A program made the translations under genes and the position numbers. From Actinomadura violacea (GTDB lineage: Bacteria > Actinomycetota > Actinomycetes > Streptosporangiales > Streptosporangiaceae), in the NCBI RefSeq assembly GCF_017573465.1, contig NZ_JAGEPF010000052.1:1-58358 (forward strand): a DNA stretch of 58,358 nt. Direction: 5' to 3'. The notes under the pieces are model-generated. The model searched no databases. It was not told where the DNA came from and saw nothing but the letters and a program-made list of their open reading frames with translations. Every line of letters starts with the position of its first letter. Position 1 is the stretch's first letter. Positions 53,005 through 58,358 of this stretch are shown in pieces.

Positions 53005-53760
53005 ATGGCCGTCCTGGTGTCCGCCCTGGCATTCCTGATGACGCTCGCCGGCGGGCTCGCGGCGATGCGGGTCCGCGACAAGCGGCACCTCGTCCTCGGC
53101 CTCGCCGGCGGCCTGATGCTCGGCGTCGTCGCGTTCGACCTGATCCCCGAGTCGCTGGAGCTGTCGCGGGACCGGCCGTTCGGCGTCCCCGCCCCGATGA
53201 TCGGCTTCGCCGTCGGGTTCCTGCTGCTGCACGTCGTCGAGCAGTCCGTGGCGATCCACCGCGCCCACGAAGGCGAGTACGCCCCGCACGTCCACGCGCA
53301 CGGGCACGGCCACCCCGACGGGCCGGCCGGCGCCGGGCTGCTCGCCGCGTTCGCGCTCGTCGGGCACAGCCTCGTCGACGGCCTGAGCATCGGCCTCGGC
53401 TTCCAGACCGGCACCGAGACCGGCGCGTTCGTCGCGCTCGCCGTCATCACCCACGACTTCGCCGACGGCTTCAACACCTTCACCGCCGCCTCGCTCGGCG
53501 GCCGGGACCGCCGCCCCGCGCTCGCGCTGCTGCTCGCCGACGCCGTCGCGCCCGTCGCCGGCGCCGCGCTCACCCTGCTCGGGACGGTCCCGGAGGGCGT
53601 CCTCGGGCCCTACCTCGGGCTGTTCGCGGGCGTCCTGCTCTACCTGTCGGCCGCCGAGATCCTGCCGGAGGCGCACAGCGGCCACCCCCGCGTGATGACG
53701 CTCTGCGCCACCGGCCTCGGCCTCGTCGTGGTCATCTTCAGCGTCGGCCTCGCCGGCTGA
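53005..53760 (+). CDS. ZIP-family metal transporter
   Basis: 251 residues with about eight helices. Metal-site motifs HSLVDGLSIGLGF and HDFADGFNTF are the ZIP signature, and a His-rich loop (HVHAHGHGH) separates helices 3 and 4. It imports divalent metals such as zinc, with selectivity unknown. A -10 box TAAGAC ends 6 bases before the ATG, so the mRNA is probably leaderless; a short AGGGG overlaps the spacer. Confidence 0.93.
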   Translation: MAVLVSALAFLMTLAGGLAAMRVRDKRHLVLGLAGGLMLGVVAFDLIPESLELSRDRPFGVPAPMIGFAVGFLLLHVVEQSVAIHRAHEGEYAPHVHAHGHGHPDGPAGAGLLAAFALVGHSLVDGLSIGLGFQTGTETGAFVALAVITHDFADGFNTFTAASLGGRDRRPALALLLADAVAPVAGAALTLLGTVPEGVLGPYLGLFAGVLLYLSAAEILPEAHSGHPRVMTLCATGLGLVVVIFSVGLAG

Positions 53761-53819
53761 CCGGGGGAGGGGCGTCCAGAACGTCCTGAAACGGTCCAGG
53801 ACGGTGCGGAAAAGGCAGA

Positions 53820-53846
53820 GGGCCGTCCGGTGGTTCCGGACGGCCC
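53820..53846. terminator. Bidirectional hairpin terminator
   Basis: An 11-bp stem GGGCCGTCCGG/CCGGACGGCCC with loop TGGTT, between convergent ZIP and ABC genes. A second small hairpin (GAACG/CGTTC) follows at 53861-53876. Confidence 0.8.
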
Positions 53847-53897
53847 CCTGGCGCCTTCAGGAACGCTGGAACGTTCCCTCGGGGACGGGACGACGCA

Positions 53898-54779
53898 TCA
53901 GCCCGTCATGGACTTCTCGAAGTCCGGGTTCGCCTTCAGCCACGCGTCCACCGCCTGGTCCGGCTTGCCCTTGTACTGGTTCTCCATCAGGTCCTCGAGG
54001 GAGCCCAGCTGCTTGTCGTCCATCTTGAACTTCTTCAGCCAGTCCGTCACCTGCGGCTCGTCCTTGCTGAAGTCCTTGCGGGCGACGGTGTACACGCCGT
54101 CCGGCTTGCCCATCGCGCCCTTCGGGTCCTGCAGGTCCCGGATCGGGAACTTCGAGTACGCCCAGTGCGGGCGCCACAGCGTGACGACGATGTCCTTGTG
54201 GGCGCTGATCGCCTTCTGCAGCTCGGCCAGCATCGCCGCCGTCGACGACGTCGTGACCGTGTACTCCTTGTCCAGGCCGTAGGCGGGCAGCATCTTCGTC
54301 TGCGACACCCGGTACAGCCCCGAGCTCTTCTCAATGCCGATGATCTTGCCGCCGTACTGCGAGCCCTTGCCCTTGAGGTCGGCCAGCGAGTGCAGCTGCG
54401 AGTAGTTCGGCACGGCGATCGTCAGCGGCGCCGACGGGTACCAGGCGCCGAGCTTCTCCAGCTTGTCGCCGTACTGCTTCCAGTAGTCCTCGTGCGTGTT
54501 CGGCAGCCACGAGTCGACGTACAGGTCCACGTCGCCCTGCGCCATGCCCGCGTACAGCGGACCGGCGTCGAGCTGCTTCACCGAGACCTTGTAGCCCTTG
54601 TCGGTCAGCATCTTCTTCCACAGCGCGGTGGCGGCCTCGCCCTCGGACCAGCCGGACACGACGCCGAGCGTCAGATCCTTGCTGTTCTTCTTGTTGTCCG
54701 AGCTGTTGCAGGCGCTCGCCGTAGCGCCGAGCGCCAGCGCCATCGCCGCCGCGGCCAGAACCTTGAACTTGGGACGCAA
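53898..54779 (-). CDS. Glycine betaine ABC transporter substrate-binding lipoprotein
   Basis: 293 residues from a TTG start (54779) preceded by AAGGAAGGG. A lipoprotein signal (KVLAAAAMALALGATASAC) precedes the mature OpuAC-like protein: LTLGVVSGWSEGEAATALWKKMLTDKGYKV, GPLYAGMAQGDVDLYVDSWLPNTH and VTLWRPHWAYSKF carry the aromatic/Trp residues that form the betaine cage. It delivers osmolytes to the permease encoded upstream on the same strand. Confidence 0.92.
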   Translation of the reverse strand: MRPKFKVLAAAAMALALGATASACNSSDNKKNSKDLTLGVVSGWSEGEAATALWKKMLTDKGYKVSVKQLDAGPLYAGMAQGDVDLYVDSWLPNTHEDYWKQYGDKLEKLGAWYPSAPLTIAVPNYSQLHSLADLKGKGSQYGGKIIGIEKSSGLYRVSQTKMLPAYGLDKEYTVTTSSTAAMLAELQKAISAHKDIVVTLWRPHWAYSKFPIRDLQDPKGAMGKPDGVYTVARKDFSKDEPQVTDWLKKFKMDDKQLGSLEDLMENQYKGKPDQAVDAWLKANPDFEKSMTG

Positions 54780-54832
54780 TGCCCTTCCTTTCGTCGCCTT
54801 GCAGGGGGGTGGAAAAGATCGTGCGGGGGAGG

Positions 54833-55732
54833 TCAGCGCCAGGGGTTCGCCATGCCGGTCGACCAGAGCGTCCGCAGCCCGCGAGGATGCTCGCTGCCCA
54901 GCGCCCCGGTGAGCCGGTCCAGGTAGATGGCCAGGACGACCACGCCGAGCCCGGCCTCGAAGCCGCCCGCGATGTCCACCCGCTGGATGCCCTCCACGAC
55001 GTCGCCGCCGAGGCCGCCCGCGCCGACCATGCCCGAGATCACCACCATGGACAGCGCCAGCATGATCAGCTGGTTGATGCCCGCCATGATCGACGGCATG
55101 GCGAGGGGGATCTGGATCCGGGTCAGCACCCGCAGCGGCGGCGTGCCGAACGCCTCGCCCGCCTCGACCATCTCCGGGTCGACGCCGCGGATGCCGAGCT
55201 CGGTCAGCCGCACGCCCGGCGGCAGCGCGAAGACCACCGTCGCCACCACACCCGGCACCGCGCCGATGTGGAAGAAGAAGATCGCCGGGATCAGGTAGAC
55301 GAACGCGGGCATCGTCTGCATGAAGTCCAGGACCGGGCGCACGATCCGGCTCACCGTCTGGCTGCGGGCCGCCGCGACGCCGATCGGGACCGAGATCACC
55401 ACCCCGATCACCGCCGCCACCAGCACCTGCGCCAGCGTGTCCATCGCCGAGTCCCACAGCTCCATGCTGTCGATCAGCGCGAAGCCGAGCAGCGCGAAGA
55501 GGCCGAGCCTCCAGCCGCTCAGCACCAGCGCGATCAGCGCCAGCACCACTGTCAGCCCGAGCGGCGGCAGCAGGTTCAGCAGGTCGGTCAGGTTGCCGAT
55601 CGCCCAGTCGAGCGCCGACCCGATGCCGTCGAACAGCCAGCCCAGGTTGTTGGTGCACCAGGTGACCAGATCGTCGAACCAGTCGCCGACGTGCACCCGG
55701 GGCAGGTCGCTCGCGAGCACGTCAGTCGTCAA
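54833..55732 (-). CDS. Glycine betaine ABC transporter permease
   Basis: 299 residues with five to six helices. The EAA loop reads EAGEAFGTPPLRVLTRIQIPLAMPSIMAGINQ, the expected contact with the ATPase. TTG 55732 is supported by AAGGAGGG 6 bases upstream and overlaps the end of the ATPase gene by 11 bases. Part of a three-gene ProU/OpuA-type osmolyte transporter. Confidence 0.92.
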   Translation of the reverse strand: MTTDVLASDLPRVHVGDWFDDLVTWCTNNLGWLFDGIGSALDWAIGNLTDLLNLLPPLGLTVVLALIALVLSGWRLGLFALLGFALIDSMELWDSAMDTLAQVLVAAVIGVVISVPIGVAAARSQTVSRIVRPVLDFMQTMPAFVYLIPAIFFFHIGAVPGVVATVVFALPPGVRLTELGIRGVDPEMVEAGEAFGTPPLRVLTRIQIPLAMPSIMAGINQLIMLALSMVVISGMVGAGGLGGDVVEGIQRVDIAGGFEAGLGVVVLAIYLDRLTGALGSEHPRGLRTLWSTGMANPWR

Positions 55733-56990
55733 CGGAACCCTCCTTGGTCAGCGCCAGCGCCGGCTCCTCGCCGGCCGTGCCGGACGACTCGACGACCTCC
55801 TCCACGTGCGAGCTGATCGCGCCGAGCGCCGCCAGCAGCGTCACCCGCGGGATCACCCCGAGCAGCGTCCCGGCCTCGTCCGCGACCGGCACCGGCAGGT
55901 CGCTCTCCGCGCAGCGCAGGAACAGGTCCGCGACCGGCGTGTCCGGCGACACCGGCTCCAGGTCCTCCGGGTCGATGAGCCCGTCCAGCTTCTGGACGTT
56001 CTCCTTCACCGCGTCCGCGACCGCCGTGGCCTTCACCTTGCCGATCAGCCTGCGGTCCCGGCCGATGACGAACGCCGCGTCGGTCTGGTGCTCGCGCATC
56101 GTCCGCAGCGCCGTCCGCGGCCCGGTCGACGCCAGCACGGTGACCAGCGGCTTCTCCATCACCGACGACGCCGTCAGCACCCGCGTCCGGTCCACGTCGG
56201 CGACGAACTGCGCGACGTAGTCGTTCGCCGGGTCCGTGAGGATCTCCTCGGCGGTGCCGATCTGCACGATCCGGCCCTCCCGCATCACCGCGATGCGGTC
56301 GCCGATGCGCATGGCCTCGTTCAGGTCGTGCGTGATGAACACGATCGTCTTGCCGAACCGGCCCTGCAGGTCCAGCAGCAGGTCCTGCACCTCGCGCCGG
56401 ATCAGCGGGTCCAGCGCGCTGAACGCCTCGTCCATCAGGATGATGTCGGTGCCCGCCGCCAGCGCGCGGGCCAGCCCGACCCGCTGCTGCATGCCGCCGG
56501 ACAGCTGACCGGGGAGCTTGTCCTCCCACCCCTCCAGCCCGACGAGTCCCAGGAACTCCCGGGCCTTGTTCTCTCGTTCTTCCTTCGCGACACCGCGCAC
56601 CTCGAGCCCGTACGCGGCGTTCGCCAGGACGGACCGATGGGGGAAGAGCGCGAAGTGCTGGAAGACCATGGAGATCTTGTCCTGCCGGAGCGTTCGCAGC
56701 GCCTTCGGCGACAGCTTCGCGATATCCTGGCCATCGATCTCGACGGACCCGGAGGTGGCCTCCAGGAGTCCGTTCAGCATCCGGATCAACGTGGACTTAC
56801 CGGACCCCGACAGGCCCATCACCACAAAGATCTCGCCCTGCTCGACCTCGAACGTCGCGTCGATGACGGCGGGGGTGACGCCTAGGGAGCGGACGTCCTT
56901 CAGATCCGCGCCCGACTTGAGTTTTCGTTGTGCCTCGGCCGTCCTACGGCCGAACAGCTTCGTGACGCTTTCCGCGCGGAGTATGGACAC
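55722..56990 (-). CDS. Glycine betaine ABC transporter ATPase with CBS domains
   Basis: About 422 residues. Walker A GLSGSGKST, signature LSGGMQQRV, Walker B IILMDEA, and ITHDLNEAM H-loop. The C-terminal part holds two CBS domains (GPRTALRTMREHQTDAAFVIGRD; DTPVADLFLRCAESDLPVPVADEAG), which sense ionic strength in OpuA. GTG 56990 with AAGGAGATC is chosen; GTG 57011 adds seven residues. First gene of the betaine operon, downstream of dcd. Confidence 0.94.
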   Translation of the reverse strand: MSILRAESVTKLFGRRTAEAQRKLKSGADLKDVRSLGVTPAVIDATFEVEQGEIFVVMGLSGSGKSTLIRMLNGLLEATSGSVEIDGQDIAKLSPKALRTLRQDKISMVFQHFALFPHRSVLANAAYGLEVRGVAKEERENKAREFLGLVGLEGWEDKLPGQLSGGMQQRVGLARALAAGTDIILMDEAFSALDPLIRREVQDLLLDLQGRFGKTIVFITHDLNEAMRIGDRIAVMREGRIVQIGTAEEILTDPANDYVAQFVADVDRTRVLTASSVMEKPLVTVLASTGPRTALRTMREHQTDAAFVIGRDRRLIGKVKATAVADAVKENVQKLDGLIDPEDLEPVSPDTPVADLFLRCAESDLPVPVADEAGTLLGVIPRVTLLAALGAISSHVEEVVESSGTAGEEPALALTKEGSVDD

Positions 56991-57174
56991 GATCTCCTTC
57001 CGTGTTCCCACACCCGGGGGCGGCGCGGAAACGGGTAGCCCTCATCCGTTCGCACCCGTTGACCACCTCAGGCAAAAGAGGGTGTCAACCAGGTGCCAAG
57101 GCTGTGCGTCGCTCGAAACTACCCGTCCCGAGAAGATGTTTCATCTTTGAGTGATCTGCGTCACGTGCCCGTCG

Positions 57175-57750
57175 TCACACCACGGTGCGGTGAAAGTTCA
57201 GATATGACCGCGACGGGGTGGGTCCGCGCTGGTCCTGGTACCGCGATCCGTACCGCTCCGACCCGTACGGGTACTCCGCCGGCGAACTCGTCCTGAACAG
57301 GCACATCTGCCCGATCTTCATCCCCGGCCACAGCTTGATCGGCAGCGTCGCCACGTTCGACAGCTCCAGCGTCACGTGCCCGCTGAACCCGGGGTCGATC
57401 CACCCCGCCGTCGAGTGCGTCAGCAGCCCCAGCCGGCCCAGGCTCGACTTGCCCTCCAGCCTGGCCGCGAGGTCCTCGGGCAGCCCGAACACCTCGTACG
57501 TCGAGGCCAGCACGAACTCCCCGGGGTGCAGCACGAACGCCTCGTCGGCCTCCACCTCCACCAGCCGCGTCAGGTCCGGCTGCTCCACAGCCGGGTCGAT
57601 GTGCGGGTACCGGTGGTTCTCGAACACCCGGAAGTACCGGTCCAGCCGCACGTCCACGCTGGAAGGCTGGACCATGCCCGGCTCGTACGGGTCGATCTTG
57701 ACCCGCCCGGACTCGAGCTCGGACCTGATGTCACGATCGGAGAGCAGCAC
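57175..57750 (-). CDS. dcd: dCTP deaminase
   Basis: 191 residues. MLLSDRDIRSELESGRVKIDPYEPGMVQPSSVDVRLDRYFRVF is the family N-terminus, and KSSLGRLGLLTHSTAGWIDPGFSGHVTLELSN includes the catalytic/structural motif. It converts dCTP to dUTP; actinobacterial members often also have dUTPase activity. GTG 57750 is the start. Just upstream lies the plus-strand tRNA-Gly gene. Confidence 0.97.
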   Translation of the reverse strand: MLLSDRDIRSELESGRVKIDPYEPGMVQPSSVDVRLDRYFRVFENHRYPHIDPAVEQPDLTRLVEVEADEAFVLHPGEFVLASTYEVFGLPEDLAARLEGKSSLGRLGLLTHSTAGWIDPGFSGHVTLELSNVATLPIKLWPGMKIGQMCLFRTSSPAEYPYGSERYGSRYQDQRGPTPSRSYLNFHRTVV

Positions 57751-57842
57751 CCCGAAAAGCTATCCCACCCGCACCCCCGCCACGCCGCACCCGACTTTCC
57801 GGTACGATGTCCAAGCGCGGGCGGCCCTCACGCCCCCGCCAC

Positions 57843-57913
57843 GCGGGTGTAGTTCAATGGTAGAACTTCAGCTTCCCAAGCTGACAGCGCGGGTTCGATT
57901 CCCGTCACCCGCT
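57843..57913 (+). tRNA. tRNA-Gly, anticodon CCC
   Basis: All arms fold: acceptor GCGGGTG with CACCCGC, D-arm GTTC/GAAC, anticodon stem TCAGC/GCTGA with loop TTCCCAA (anticodon CCC), T-stem GCGGG/CCCGT with loop TTCGATT, discriminator T. 71 bases; no encoded CCA. Confidence 0.96.
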
Positions 57914-57920
57914 CACGAAG

Positions 57921-57970
57921 AAGGCCCAGGTCAGGGACACGCTCCCGATCCTGGGCCTTGATCGTTTTTA
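57921..57970 (+). terminator. tRNA terminator
   Basis: AAGGCCCAGG and CCTGGGCCTT (57921-57930 and 57950-57959) form a 10-bp stem, followed within a few bases by a TTTTT run. It should end the tRNA-Gly transcript. Confidence 0.85.
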
Positions 57971-58233
57971 TGGCCGTCATCGACGGCCCATTAGGCCACC
58001 AGCACCAGCAACCCGGCCTTGTCGCCCGGCCGCCGTCCGATCCGGAGAAGCGCGTCCCAGGGCTCAGCGAAGTGCAGGCGCGGCACACCTCTCCATCGAC
58101 GACCGCCTCGGCGCAGTAGTCAGCCTCGCCGACCAGACCGGGCGAGCCCTTACCAAGCTCGTCTCCTGACCCGACGTGCCTGACGGCGCCACGTGGATGA
58201 CCGCAGACAGCAGGTCAGGTGTGATGTCTGGTG
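57971..58233. other. Region between tRNA-Gly and the IS-like end
   Basis: 263 bases with no confident complete gene. A plus-strand stretch ending at 58170 reads HLSIDDRLGAVVSLADQTGRALTKLVS before TGA and could be the 3' remnant of a coding sequence whose 5' part is lost. The rest shows nothing recognisable. Confidence 0.4.
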
Positions 58234-58282
58234 TCTAGTCCCACGAGATGCTTGACGTTCTAGTCCCGGGACATGCTTGACG
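58234..58282. repeat. Tandem imperfect direct repeat at IS-like boundary
   Basis: TCTAGTCCC-(A/G)(C/G)GA(G/C)-ATGCTTGACG occurs twice (58234-58257, 58259-58282) with three differences in 24 bases. It borders the minus-strand transposase-like fragment and resembles the terminal sequence of an IS481-type element. Confidence 0.55.
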
Positions 58283-58295
58283 GATGTTCTAGGTT

Positions 58296-58358
58296 TCATG
58301 GGGCGGCCTTGCGGGGCCGGTGGGCTTTGATGCTGCGGACGGGCTGGGTGGTGGTTCG
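58296..58358 (-). CDS. C-terminal end of a transposase-like protein (partial)
   Basis: Reading in from the window edge on the minus strand: 20 codons RTTTQPVRSIKAHRPRKAAP then TGA. The basic tail with KAHRPRKAAP and the adjoining repeats fit the C-terminus of an IS481-family transposase. Only the last 20 residues lie in the window, so the family is tentative. Confidence 0.45.
   Translation of the reverse strand, partial: RTTTQPVRSIKAHRPRKAAP

Noticed and set aside
57828..58088. Minus-strand ORF with TGIEPALSAWEAEVLPLNYT
   Set aside because: It runs antisense through tRNA-Gly. This sequence is a known false protein produced by translating that tRNA backwards.

Overview
The window is high-GC actinomycete chromosome. 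Actinobacterial families run through it: XRE-DUF5753/DUF397 regulators, SCO2525-type methyltransferase, CU044_5270 proteins paired with ECF sigma factors, an HspR-controlled dnaK operon with a HAIR operator, and F420-dependent (LLM) oxidoreductase. Together with many GTG/TTG starts these suggest a filamentous actinomycete, probably Thermomonosporaceae such as Actinomadura. The taxonomic assignment is inference, not a search result.

Layout. 1-2.5 kb: tail of a membrane protein, a decayed gene, and an anti-sigma-kinase / DUF5753 regulator / DUF397 module of the Streptomyces whiJ-abaA type. 2.6-6.8 kb: a nucleotidyltransferase-like gene, a formylglycine-generating-enzyme-like gene, VOC and SnoaL proteins, an F420 oxidoreductase and a secreted protein. 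6.8-13.9 kb: Sel1/TPR protein, an ECF sigma with CU044_5270 partner, SCO2525 methyltransferase, DoxX, amidohydrolase and a PF10118 hydrolase. 14.2-16.2 kb: four-gene roadblock/LC7 operon without a GTPase gene. 16.3-27.0 kb (minus strand): dnaK-grpE-dnaJ-hspR-clpB, then an IS605-type tnpB, then an unusual protein joining the N-terminal half of ClpB to a Ser/Thr kinase. 27.2-35.4 kb: three more sigma/CU044_5270 pairs and a TetR/MFS pair. 35.4-42.9 kb: 3-hydroxyacyl-CoA dehydrogenase and thiolase (divergent), a two-component system, an apolipoprotein N-acyltransferase-like protein, a methyltransferase and an SRPBCC protein. 42.9-50.4 kb: small coupled ORFs, two minimal GntR proteins, DHFR-like, LysR, TetR, DUF2867, two SDR/epimerase genes and a TIGR03086 protein. 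50.7-57.8 kb: membrane Fe-S oxidoreductase, ZIP transporter, glycine-betaine ABC transporter and dCTP deaminase. 57.8 kb to the end: tRNA-Gly(CCC) and the edge of an IS481-like element.

The most unusual item is the ClpB-kinase fusion at 16289-18838. It keeps the Clp N-domain, a Walker A and the coiled-coil M-domain of the neighbouring ClpB. It lacks the NBD1 pore loop and arginine-finger residues, has a swapped Walker B, and carries an intact-looking Ser/Thr kinase where the second ATPase ring should be. It looks like a proteostasis-linked signalling kinase born from duplication of clpB. Other points of interest are four sigma/CU044_5270 cassettes in about 27 kb, a family of long intergenic palindromes in three copies (one a perfect 62-bp palindrome), and a series of apparently leaderless promoters with the -10 box 6-8 nt before the start codon.
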